DNA of 39,683 nt from the NCBI GenBank assembly GCA_938042055.1, contig CALIRX010000060.1:1-39683 (forward strand), in the 5' to 3' direction. The stretch comes from an uncultured Candidatus Saccharibacteria bacterium (GTDB lineage Bacteria; Patescibacteriota; Saccharimonadia; Saccharimonadales; Saccharimonadaceae). A model generated the notes under the pieces. That model saw only the letters and a list, made by a program, of their open reading frames with translations. It searched no databases and had not been told where the DNA came from. The position numbers and the translations under genes are program-made. Shown piece by piece: positions 29,980 through 37,066 of this stretch. Positions within the stretch are counted from its first letter, which is position 1. Each line of letters starts with the position of its first letter.

Positions 29980-30630
29980 ATGTTTGAAGAATATAATAGT
30001 GGAGTGCCTGATAGATTACGACGAGTTACAGCCGAGACAATGTCTCCCGAAGTGCTATATACACTCGATACTTATTCGGACGTATCGCCGCAGGATGTGA
30101 TATATATTGATGAGTCTAGGGCAGAGGGAAGTGGTCGTCTAATTATCAGTAAAGGACAGTCTGTTAAGCTGCTTGAGGAGACTGATCTGTCTACTTCTGA
30201 TCTGGTGATATTGATGAGCGTATGGCAGAGAAATGACCAAGGGGATTTGTGCCGTGGTATTGTCGCCGATTGCCGATTTTATAGCGGACGCTTTGACGTT
30301 GAATATGGCGACGAAGAGATTGATGATTACGATGGAATTGATGATGAAATCTACAATAAGGACGACGAGCAGGTTATCTCTGCAGTAGTTGATTACGGAG
30401 ATGATGGAGAAGTCAAGATTTGGGGAGATCCGACGTTTTTTGATGCCGCTAGATATATGGCTGGTTTGGTGGATAATGAGTCGATAGAGAAGAACGAGGT
30501 TGTTGCGGGCAGTCGCGAGATTCAGGACAGTGTGAGCGACGGCGAGTCGCGGGAGCGTGTGAATGTTGACTCTTTTTATAAGCGCGCGCTTAATGGCTTG
30601 GCGAAGATAGTTAATGCTAGGCGAAAATAG
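29980..30630 (+). CDS. Hypothetical acidic protein
   Basis: I do not recognise this 216-residue protein. It is strongly acidic, especially at residues 105-125 (EYGDEEIDDYDGIDDEIYNKDDEQ), with strands before and after and no signal peptide or membrane helix. The N-terminal half (SPEVLYTLDTYSDVSPQDVIYIDES, GSGRLIISKGQSVKLLEETDLSTSDLVIL) suggests a beta domain. The C-terminus is basic (YKRALNGLAKIVNARRK). GAGGAGG precedes the ATG, which lies 23 bases after the CNNM gene, so the two are probably co-transcribed. The following 119 bases hold an AT-rich weak hairpin (30659-30681) and the ABC operon promoter. Confidence 0.65.
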   Translation: MFEEYNSGVPDRLRRVTAETMSPEVLYTLDTYSDVSPQDVIYIDESRAEGSGRLIISKGQSVKLLEETDLSTSDLVILMSVWQRNDQGDLCRGIVADCRFYSGRFDVEYGDEEIDDYDGIDDEIYNKDDEQVISAVVDYGDDGEVKIWGDPTFFDAARYMAGLVDNESIEKNEVVAGSREIQDSVSDGESRERVNVDSFYKRALNGLAKIVNARRK

Positions 30631-30685
30631 CGATCCCTAAGCTGACAGAGCCTGCGATTTTTTGAATATTATTTTCAAAAATACC

Positions 30686-30729
30686 TTGACAATTTAAGGT
30701 ACCTTGTATAACATAGTACTATGTATAAT
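30686..30729 (+). promoter_or_regulatory. Promoter region of the ABC-PadR-PspC operon
   Basis: TTGACA (30686-30691) with TATAAC (30707-30712) at 15 bases, and a second -10 TATAAT (30724-30729). Nested symmetry is dense: TACCTT (30682-30687) with AAGGTA (30696-30701), the palindrome AAGGTACCTT (30696-30705), and ACATAGTACTATGT (30711-30724). Confidence 0.65.
30711..30724. promoter_or_regulatory. 14-bp palindrome, candidate PadR operator
   Basis: ACATAGTACTATGT is a perfect palindrome between the two -10 boxes. PadR-family repressors bind symmetric sites with ACAT/ATGT ends, and the operon encodes a PadR protein. Binding here would block transcription, giving autoregulation. Confidence 0.55.
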
Positions 30730-30749
30730 AAATCAACAAGGAGTTTAAT

Positions 30750-32039
30750 GTGAAAAGAATTGACATTATTAAACGCGCCGGTCGAAATTTGGGGCAATCA
30801 AAAGGCCGCACGATTTTAACTGCGCTGGCAATTTCAGTTGGAGCGTTTACGATTGGTCTGGCGCTGATGGCTGGAGAAGGCGGTCGGCTGTATACGAACA
30901 GCATGGTCGACGCGGCTGGCGATAAAAAATCTGTTTCGGTCTATAAAAAAGTGACCTCGTCGGGACCTGATAGTAATCTCCCAGAATATAGCGACTCGGA
31001 AGATACGGAAAAGGATCAGTCTAAGGCGATAGAAAAATATTCGATGACTGATAACGATGTGAAAAAAATACAGCAAACCCCGCACGTAGAAAAAGTGACG
31101 CCAGCTTATTCTATGTATGGAGTTTTATATGCCAAAAGTTCGGCAAGTGACAAAAAATTCGTGCCTAGTGTAACCGTGAAGTTTGATAAAACTCGAATGA
31201 AGTTTGCGGCTGGTAATTTGGACAATTTTATGCCGAAAAAAGGCGAGGTTGTTATTCCAGAATCTTACGTGAAAGAAATGGGATTTAGTGATGCAAAATC
31301 GGCAATTGGACAAACGATTACGCTGGGATTGAAAAAAGGAGATTCGTCGAGCAAGAACGCTGACAAAGAAATATCTCTGAAAGTTGCGGCAGTCGATAAA
31401 CCTTCGGACACGATTCTGTTTTACCAGCCAGCTGTGCGCGTTTCTGTGGATGACGCTAAGGAGATTTACGCTTTCAGTCACGCTAAAAATTTGCCTAATG
31501 ATTATTCTTACATAATTGCATCGGTTGATGATGAGAAAAATGTTGAGGCGGTGAAGAGTGAGCTTGGCAAGGACTACATGGCGTCTTCGGTTCAGGATGT
31601 ACGCAAGGCTATGCTTACTTTTGTGAATATGGCTCAAATGGCGCTGATTGGGTTTGGCGGTTTGGCACTACTTGCGAGCGTGTTTGGAATTGTTAATACG
31701 ATGTATATCTCGGTTTTGGAGCGAACTAGCCAGATTGGATTGATGAAAGCTCTGGGGATGCGAGGTCGCGATATCGGTAAAATGTTCAGGTATGAAGCGG
31801 CATGGGTTGGACTTCTTGGCGGTTTGATTGGCGTTGGTTTGGCGAGTTTGATGTCGCTACTCAACCCTATGATTGCTAATTTTCTGAAGTTGGAGCAAGG
31901 TACGAATCTATTAGTCATCAATCCTCTGCAAATGGGACTTTTGATAATCGGGCTGATGATTATGGCGGTACTTTCTGGCTGGCTGCCGAGCCGCAAGGCA
32001 ACAAAATTAGATCCAATTGAAGCGTTAAGGACGGAATAG
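30750..32039 (+). CDS. ABC transporter permease, MacB/FtsX family
   Basis: A 429-residue permease of the MacB/LolC type that works with the next-encoded ATPase, probably moving a lipid, peptide or drug out of the membrane. It has an N-terminal membrane helix (about 22-42, TILTALAISVGAFTIGLALM), a large extracellular domain (about 45-285) and the C-terminal FtsX domain with three helices (about 292-318, 345-372 and 390-410), ending PSRKATKLDPIEALRTE, the family's typical tail. The start is a GTG at 30750 with AAGGAG upstream. An out-of-frame ATGTGA at 30748-30753 overlaps it, giving a one-codon start-stop. It is the first gene of the operon. Confidence 0.9.
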   Translation: MKRIDIIKRAGRNLGQSKGRTILTALAISVGAFTIGLALMAGEGGRLYTNSMVDAAGDKKSVSVYKKVTSSGPDSNLPEYSDSEDTEKDQSKAIEKYSMTDNDVKKIQQTPHVEKVTPAYSMYGVLYAKSSASDKKFVPSVTVKFDKTRMKFAAGNLDNFMPKKGEVVIPESYVKEMGFSDAKSAIGQTITLGLKKGDSSSKNADKEISLKVAAVDKPSDTILFYQPAVRVSVDDAKEIYAFSHAKNLPNDYSYIIASVDDEKNVEAVKSELGKDYMASSVQDVRKAMLTFVNMAQMALIGFGGLALLASVFGIVNTMYISVLERTSQIGLMKALGMRGRDIGKMFRYEAAWVGLLGGLIGVGLASLMSLLNPMIANFLKLEQGTNLLVINPLQMGLLIIGLMIMAVLSGWLPSRKATKLDPIEALRTE

Positions 32040-32049
32040 GAGAATTGTT

Positions 32050-32748
32050 ATGATTGAGCTTAAAAATGTGACGAAAATTTACGGCAAAAAGAAGAACCAA
32101 TTTGTGGCACTAAATGATGTGAGTTTGCGAATTCCAACGGGCGTGAGCGTGGCGATTTTGGGAAAATCTGGTTCAGGAAAATCGACGCTGATGCACGCAA
32201 TTTCTGGCTTGGATCGACCGCAGCAAGGTGAAGTGATTATTGACGGTCAGGATATTCTGAAATTGAAGCAAAAGCAAGTTGACGAGTTTCGTGCGAGAAA
32301 AATAGGTTTTATTTTCCAGAGCTTCTTTGTTCAGGGCAATGAAAGCGTGGCGGATAATGTGAGTTTGCCGCTGGAAATTGTGAAAATGCCAAGGGGCTTG
32401 AGGGAAAGTAAAATCAATGAGGCGCTGAAGGCGGTGGACTTGTACGAGAAGCGCAAGAATCGTGCAAAAGATTTGTCGGGCGGTCAGAAGCAGCGTTTGG
32501 CGATTGCGCGGGCAATTGTCGGTAGCCCTCAGATTATTTTTGCGGACGAACCTACGGGAAATTTGGATAGCGAAACTGGCGCGAAGGTGGAAGAGTTGCT
32601 GTTCAATTACAACAAGCAAGAAGGCGCAACGCTGATTATCGTGACGCACGACGTTGACTTGGCCAAAAAATGCGATTATCAAATCCTGATCAAAGACGGC
32701 AAAATTAAGGGTTCTAACATACCGAAAGAAGGTAAAAGTGGACGTTGA
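32050..32748 (+). CDS. ABC transporter ATP-binding protein
   Basis: A 232-residue ATPase of the LolD/MacB type that powers the permease encoded just upstream. It has Walker A GKSGSGKST at residues 38-46, the Q-loop in IGFIFQSFFVQGNESVADN, the signature LSGGQKQRLAIARA, Walker B IIFADEPTGNLDSETG, and the switch histidine in IIVTHDVDLAKK. GGAGAATTG precedes the ATG, 10 bases after the permease. Its end overlaps the padR start by 11 bases. Confidence 0.95.
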   Translation: MIELKNVTKIYGKKKNQFVALNDVSLRIPTGVSVAILGKSGSGKSTLMHAISGLDRPQQGEVIIDGQDILKLKQKQVDEFRARKIGFIFQSFFVQGNESVADNVSLPLEIVKMPRGLRESKINEALKAVDLYEKRKNRAKDLSGGQKQRLAIARAIVGSPQIIFADEPTGNLDSETGAKVEELLFNYNKQEGATLIIVTHDVDLAKKCDYQILIKDGKIKGSNIPKEGKSGR

Positions 32749-33082
32749 TAGCTATGCGGAAAGCTTGGCGGTCCAATTGCGAAAAGGATTTTTAGTTTAC
32801 TGCGTTTTACTGGTTTGCTCTAATAAAGCGCAGTACGCCGGCGATATCGTTAAGCAATTGAACGATTCGGACTTAACAGTGGTCGAAGGTACGATTTATC
32901 CGCTGCTGAATAGGCTGCAGAAAGACGGATATCTGCAACACGAATGGCAGGAAAGCGAGCAAGGTCCGCCGCGAAAATATTATTCATTGACAGATCACGG
33001 CGATCAGTTGATTCATGAACTTAAAGATCGCATAAATATGTTAAATAATTCGCTTGATAACTTAGAGAAAGGAATAAAATAA
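32738..33082 (+). CDS. PadR family transcriptional regulator
   Basis: PadR proteins are small winged-helix repressors, often controlling an adjacent ABC exporter. The 114-residue protein has the DNA-binding domain (LRKGFLVYCVLLVCSNKAQYAGDIVKQLNDSDLTVVEGTIYPLLNRLQKDGYL), the wing (WQESEQGPPRKYYSLTDHGDQLIHEL) and a short C-terminal helix for dimerisation. GEGTIYPLLNRL is the family's most conserved part (VEGTIYPLLNRL here). The start is a GTG inside the ATPase gene; the stop overlaps the next ATG by one base. The likely target is the palindrome at 30711-30724. Two cysteines (in YCVLLVC) lie in the first helix. Confidence 0.92.
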   Translation: MDVDSYAESLAVQLRKGFLVYCVLLVCSNKAQYAGDIVKQLNDSDLTVVEGTIYPLLNRLQKDGYLQHEWQESEQGPPRKYYSLTDHGDQLIHELKDRINMLNNSLDNLEKGIK

Positions 33083-34359
33083 TGAAGGAAATAACCAGGA
33101 TTCATCTGGCAAAGACGGCGTTTAGTGTGGAAATTGACGCTAAGAAATCGCTAGAAAAATATCTTAATTCGATTCAGAAAAATATGCACGCCGACGCGGA
33201 AGCGATGAAGGAAATTGAGGCGCGAATGGTTGAGATTTTAGCCGAGCGTGGCGTGATGAAAGAGGGCGTTATTGGCGACGATGATGTTTTGGCGATTAAA
33301 AATCAAATGGGCGAACCGCGCGATTTTTCAGATGATAGTGAGGACTCAACTGATGAATTGACAGATGATAATGAGAAGCCAGAAAAGCAATTGATGCGCG
33401 ACACGGACGGGGCTGTCATTGGTGGCGTGTGCGCGGGAATAGCGGCGTACTTTAATATCAATCCGTTGTGGGTGCGACTGATTGCAATTATCTCGCCGTT
33501 CGCAACATTCGGCACGATGGTGCTGGTTTACCTTGCGATGTGGGTGTCAATGCCGCCAGCAAAAACCGCGTCGGACAAATTACGAATGCGCGGGAAGCCA
33601 GTAACTTTGTCTGCACTTAAAGAGGCTTCCGCTGATGGAAATTCAACTGTGCCTGCCGGAAAAACTCCAATTGCGAAATTTTTCCAATATTTTGTCGGTG
33701 CCGTGGTGCTACTTACGACGCTAGCGATACTGTTTGGGCTGATTGTTGGCGGGGCGCTCGGCGTTTCCTTGGTTAATATGCTCGGCGGTTTGGGAATGCA
33801 AATGTGGGCGTGGGGAGTGTGGATTTCCTTAGCAATTGGCGGAATTGCGACGGTTATATTTGGCGCAATTGTAACGCGTAGCATATTCGCTTGGAAGGTC
33901 AATCGAATGTCTGTAATCACAATGATAGTGGCGGCGTCCGTTGTTTTTATGAGTTTGGCAAGCGCTGCAATATTTAGCGCTCACGCTGGCTTGGAATATG
34001 CGCGTGAATCGCAGCAACTCACGAAGAAAGTAAATATCGATATTCCAGATACGACGAACGCTAATTCAATTTTTATCGATATGCCAGTGGGGAATGTTTC
34101 GCGAATAAATTCTGACAAATTTAAGGTGGAAGCGGAGTTTGTGGATTTACCAAAGGCTAATAAGCCAGAAATTAACGTGCATCGCGATGGCGATAAAATT
34201 GTGCTGTCCGTTTCTAAAAAGTGTAACGCGATATTCTTTGACGGTTGCTTGAAGTTTTATAAGCCGATAACTGGCTTGAAAATTTATGCTCCTGCGGGCG
34301 TGAATGTTAGCGGTTTGTTCTATCAAAATTCGATTGAAGCAGAAAATTCCGAATCTTAG
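33082..34359 (+). CDS. PspC-domain membrane protein
   Basis: A 425-residue envelope protein. Residues 1-75 form a domain like the N-terminus of many PspC proteins (IHLAKTAFSVEIDAKKSLEKYLNSIQ, then helices with EIEARMVEILAER). A PspC domain lies at about 105-155 (LMRDTDGAVIGGVCAGIAAYFNINPLWVRLIAII). Further membrane segments are near 205-230, 240-265 and 275-300. The last 115 residues are outside and beta-rich, like the DUF4097 end of LiaF-type proteins. PspC proteins respond to membrane stress in many bacteria. It overlaps padR by one base (TAATG), closing a four-gene operon that looks like an envelope-stress module. Confidence 0.82.
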   Translation: MKEITRIHLAKTAFSVEIDAKKSLEKYLNSIQKNMHADAEAMKEIEARMVEILAERGVMKEGVIGDDDVLAIKNQMGEPRDFSDDSEDSTDELTDDNEKPEKQLMRDTDGAVIGGVCAGIAAYFNINPLWVRLIAIISPFATFGTMVLVYLAMWVSMPPAKTASDKLRMRGKPVTLSALKEASADGNSTVPAGKTPIAKFFQYFVGAVVLLTTLAILFGLIVGGALGVSLVNMLGGLGMQMWAWGVWISLAIGGIATVIFGAIVTRSIFAWKVNRMSVITMIVAASVVFMSLASAAIFSAHAGLEYARESQQLTKKVNIDIPDTTNANSIFIDMPVGNVSRINSDKFKVEAEFVDLPKANKPEINVHRDGDKIVLSVSKKCNAIFFDGCLKFYKPITGLKIYAPAGVNVSGLFYQNSIEAENSES

Positions 34360-34369
34360 GCTCACGCAT

Positions 34370-34398
34370 TTGAATGATTTTACCGCTAATGCTACACT
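34370..34398 (+). promoter_or_regulatory. Promoter of uppP
   Basis: TTGAAT (34370-34375), a 17-base spacer ending in TGC, and TACACT (34393-34398). The predicted transcript start coincides with an ATG at 34405 that opens a five-codon ORF. Confidence 0.65.
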
Positions 34399-34404
34399 TG
34401 AAGG

Positions 34405-34422
34405 ATGAAAGGTAATTTTTAA
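34405..34422 (+). CDS. Five-codon leaderless ORF before uppP
   Basis: ATG at 34405 begins MKGNF and stops at TAA (34420-34422), 2 bases before the uppP GTG at 34425. The ATG is 6 bases past the -10 box, where the transcript should begin. The arrangement copies that at 28932-29003: leaderless start, short frame, stop two bases before the real gene. It is probably a translation starter or regulatory element rather than a functional peptide. Confidence 0.4.
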   Translation: MKGNF

Positions 34423-34424
34423 GC

Positions 34425-35264
34425 GTGGCTTGGTGGCAAGCGATTATTCTCGGCGTGATTGAGGGAATTACGGAATTCTTACCGATTTCTTCGACTGGTC
34501 ATTTGACGATTGCTGAGAAGTTGTTGGGAATGCGAATTGACGATCCGAGTGTCGTGGCTTTTACTGCGATAATTCAGATCGGAGCAATTTTGGCGGCGGT
34601 GATTTATTTCTGGAGCGACATCTGGCGAATCCTGCAGGCTTGGTGGCGCGGTTTATGGTGGAAGCGAGCGCGTCGAAAGTTTGATTATAAATACGGCTGG
34701 GCAATTATTATCGGTTCAATTCCTATTGCGATTGTCGGATTATTATTTAAGCACGAAGTTGAAACGGTTCTGCGCAGTTTGTGGTTTGTGGCGTTTGGGC
34801 TTATTGGTTGGAGCGTTGTTATGTGGCTGGCTGACAATCGTGCGGTAAATAACAAGCGTGGCGAAACTGAGACGAGCTGGAAAGACACGCTGGCTATTGG
34901 CGCGGGGCAATGTTTGTCGCTCATTCCGGGAATTAGTCGCTCTGGCGCAACGATTTCAGTCGGTTTATTCCGTGGATTTGACCGCGTGTCGGTTACGAAA
35001 TTGAGTTTCTTCTTGGGTATTCCAGCGCTGGTCGCAGCAGGACTATTGGAAGTTGTCACCAAATATAAACACATTTCTGGTGGCGTTGGCTGGACTCCAA
35101 CCATAATCGCCACGGTAATTTCATTCGGCGTCGGTTATTTGGCTGTGTCGTGGCTGTTAAAATTTATTCAGAGCAATAATTTCCGACCGTTTATAATTTA
35201 TCGGTTTGTCCTGGGTCTGTTGTTATTGGTTATGCTCGGCGCGGGAATGATTTCTCACGTTTAA
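34425..35264 (+). CDS. uppP: Undecaprenyl-diphosphatase
   Basis: UppP (BacA) removes a phosphate from undecaprenyl diphosphate to recycle the wall carrier lipid; overproduction gives bacitracin resistance in other species. The 279-residue multipass protein has the first signature EGITEFLPISSTGHLTIAEKLL (near residues 12-33, with the catalytic glutamates and serine) and the second, SLIPGISRSGATISVGL (about 165-181). About eight membrane segments are visible. The start is GTG at 34425, after a five-codon ORF. Together with uppS at 21097 it places both ends of the carrier-lipid cycle in this window. Confidence 0.94.
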   Translation: MAWWQAIILGVIEGITEFLPISSTGHLTIAEKLLGMRIDDPSVVAFTAIIQIGAILAAVIYFWSDIWRILQAWWRGLWWKRARRKFDYKYGWAIIIGSIPIAIVGLLFKHEVETVLRSLWFVAFGLIGWSVVMWLADNRAVNNKRGETETSWKDTLAIGAGQCLSLIPGISRSGATISVGLFRGFDRVSVTKLSFFLGIPALVAAGLLEVVTKYKHISGGVGWTPTIIATVISFGVGYLAVSWLLKFIQSNNFRPFIIYRFVLGLLLLVMLGAGMISHV

Positions 35265-35286
35265 AAGATTTTATTCAGAATTGTTA

Positions 35287-35292
35287 TATAAT
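35287..35292 (+). promoter_or_regulatory. -10 box of serS
   Basis: TATAAT (35287-35292), 6 bases before the ATG at 35299, with no good -35. It predicts a leaderless serS mRNA and sets the start codon. Confidence 0.55.
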
Positions 35293-35298
35293 GAAGAT

Positions 35299-36540
35299 AT
35301 GTTAGACATCAAGTTCATCCGAGAAAATGCCGATTTGGTGCAAAAGTCGGCAAACGATAAAGGCTATAAAGTTGATATTGCGGCGTTATTGCAATTAGAC
35401 GATGAGCGTCGCGATTTGCAGAAGCAGGTTGAAGCGTTACGCGAACAGCGCAATGTTATTTCAGCGAAAATGAAAGGCGGCCGACCAGATCAAGAATTGA
35501 TTGATCAGGGCAAGCAATTGAAAGTTGAGCTGGCAGAGCGTGAGAGCTATTTGAAATCGACCGAGGAAAAAGTTACGGCAATTCTTAAAAACGTCCCGAA
35601 CATCACTTTTGACGACGTGCCTCTGGGTGGCGAAGAAGATTCTGTTGAGGTGAAAGTTTATGGCGATTGTAAAACTGGCGCAAAAGACCATTTGGATTAC
35701 GCCGTAAGCCGCGGTTGGGTGGATTTTGAGCGCGGCGCTAAGGTGGCTGGTGCGAAGTTTTACTACTTGAAGGGCGATTTGGCTTTGCTGGAAAATGCCG
35801 TAACTCAATTTGCTTTGGATTACGTAACAAAGCAGGGCTTCACATTTATGACTGTGCCGCATATGGTCAATTTACGAACAGCTGAGGGCGCAGGCTTTAC
35901 TCCAAAGGGTGAGGGTAGTAACGAATATGTAGTTGACGGCGAAGATTTGACGCTAATTGGTACGGCGGAAATGCCATTAACCGGCTATCACGCGGATGAG
36001 ATTTTGGATGAAAAAGATTTGCCATTGCTATACGCTGGATATAGTCCTTGCTATCGAAAAGAGGCGGGAACATACGGCAAGCACACACGCGGTTTGTTCC
36101 GAGTTCACCAATTTAATAAGTTGGAAATGTACGCGTTTTGTTTGCCTGAGCAATCTAAAGAGATTCATGAGAAAATTCTTAGCGTTGAAGAGGCGCTTTG
36201 GCAACAAATTGGTATTTCTTATCACGTGGTTAATATTGCGGCGGGCGATTTGGGTGCACCGGCTGCAAAGAAGTATGACATTGAATATTGGTCGCCAGTT
36301 GACCAAACTTATCGTGAACTGACGAGTTGCTCAAATTGTACTGATTATCAAGCCCGTGGTCTGAATATTCGAGTCAGGCGAGAAAACGGCACGATTGAAT
36401 CTGTCCATACGTTGAATGGAACCGCGGTGTCGCTGGCTCGTTCTCTGGTGGTTATTTTGGAGAATTTCCAGAATCCAGATGGAACTTTGACTGTTCCTGA
36501 AGTACTGCGTCCATATATGAATGATCGTGACGTGATATAA
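35299..36540 (+). CDS. serS: Seryl-tRNA synthetase
   Basis: SerRS charges tRNA-Ser. The 413-residue class II enzyme starts with the tRNA-binding coiled coil (MLDIKFIRENADLVQKSANDKG, LQKQVEALREQRNVISAKM). Its catalytic core has LIGTAEMPLTGYHADEIL, motif 2 in CYRKEAGTYGKHTRGLFRVHQFNKLE, ELTSCSNCTDYQARGLNIRVR, and motif 3 in HTLNGTAVSLARSLVVILENFQ. The frame is open from a TTG at 35281, but the family N-terminus and the -10 box at 35287-35292 place the start at 35299. The hpf -10 box overlaps the stop codon of serS. Confidence 0.96.
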   Translation: MLDIKFIRENADLVQKSANDKGYKVDIAALLQLDDERRDLQKQVEALREQRNVISAKMKGGRPDQELIDQGKQLKVELAERESYLKSTEEKVTAILKNVPNITFDDVPLGGEEDSVEVKVYGDCKTGAKDHLDYAVSRGWVDFERGAKVAGAKFYYLKGDLALLENAVTQFALDYVTKQGFTFMTVPHMVNLRTAEGAGFTPKGEGSNEYVVDGEDLTLIGTAEMPLTGYHADEILDEKDLPLLYAGYSPCYRKEAGTYGKHTRGLFRVHQFNKLEMYAFCLPEQSKEIHEKILSVEEALWQQIGISYHVVNIAAGDLGAPAAKKYDIEYWSPVDQTYRELTSCSNCTDYQARGLNIRVRRENGTIESVHTLNGTAVSLARSLVVILENFQNPDGTLTVPEVLRPYMNDRDVI

Positions 36541-36541
36541 T
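36533..36541 (+). promoter_or_regulatory. Extended -10 promoter of hpf, overlapping the serS stop
   Basis: TGATATAAT (36533-36541) contains the serS stop TAA (36538-36540). The ATG at 36570 follows a leader with TAGGAGG. Confidence 0.55.
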
Positions 36542-36569
36542 AAGAGCGTATTAGTTAGTAGGAGGAAAA

Positions 36570-36941
36570 ATGATTAAGGATATTACAATTACTGGCGTTA
36601 AATATGAGCTGAACGCTACAACAAAAAAATACGTTGAAAGGAAAATTGGTTCGTTAGGTAAATACTTGCCACGCCACGCGCGAAAAAGTGCGTCTGCAGA
36701 TGTTAAGATTAAGCAGATTGATAATCCTGGCGGCAACAAATACGAAGTTGAAGTTATCATCAATGTGCCAGATAAGAAAATTGTAGCTAAGGATTCGACC
36801 ATGAACGTTTTGGCTGCGGTGGATATTGTTGAAGCTAGGTTGAATGGTCAAGTTCGTAAGTATAAAGACGATGTGCTAGCTCACGTTGGCGGAAGTCGCG
36901 GGGTTTTGGCGAAGCTAAAACAAACTTTCGGTCGAAAATAA
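36570..36941 (+). CDS. hpf: Ribosome hibernation factor, HPF/YfiA family
   Basis: Proteins of this family bind the decoding centre of the idle 30S subunit and protect ribosomes in stationary phase. The 123-residue protein is the short type: the beta-alpha-beta-beta-beta-alpha domain only (ITITGVKYELNATTKKYVERKIGSLGKYLPRHARKSASADVKI, then YEVEVIINVPDKKIVAKDSTMNVLAAVDIVEARLNGQVRKYKD), without the dimerising C-terminal domain of long HPF. TAGGAGG precedes the ATG. It has a promoter overlapping serS and a strong terminator. Whether it acts like HPF or like YfiA (RaiA) cannot be told from sequence. Confidence 0.93.
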   Translation: MIKDITITGVKYELNATTKKYVERKIGSLGKYLPRHARKSASADVKIKQIDNPGGNKYEVEVIINVPDKKIVAKDSTMNVLAAVDIVEARLNGQVRKYKDDVLAHVGGSRGVLAKLKQTFGRK

Positions 36942-36962
36942 TTGATAGATGAAATTAACAGG

Positions 36963-36989
36963 AAAGCGTTCAGATTCTGGGCGCTTTTT
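36963..36989 (+). terminator. Terminator of hpf
   Basis: An 11-bp stem (36963-36973 with 36977-36987, two G-U pairs) with a 3-base loop, followed by T residues at 36985-36989 and more after one C. Confidence 0.85.
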
Positions 36990-37013
36990 CTTTTCAAATT
37001 GCCCGAAAAAAGT

Positions 37014-37019
37014 TATAAT
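37014..37019 (+). promoter_or_regulatory. -10 box of secA
   Basis: TATAAT (37014-37019) with a partial -35 TTTTCA (36991-36996) at 17 bases. Leader of about 40 bases to the ATG at 37067. Confidence 0.5.
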
Positions 37020-37066
37020 AAAAGAAGTTTTTGAAAATGCCTGAAAGTGAGGGAGTTTTAAGGTTT

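Noticed and set aside
30659..30681. An AT-rich inverted repeat (TTTTTGAA/TTCAAAAA) as a terminator
   Set aside because: The stem is only A-T rich with one G-C pair and no T run follows on the plus strand; it is too weak to call.
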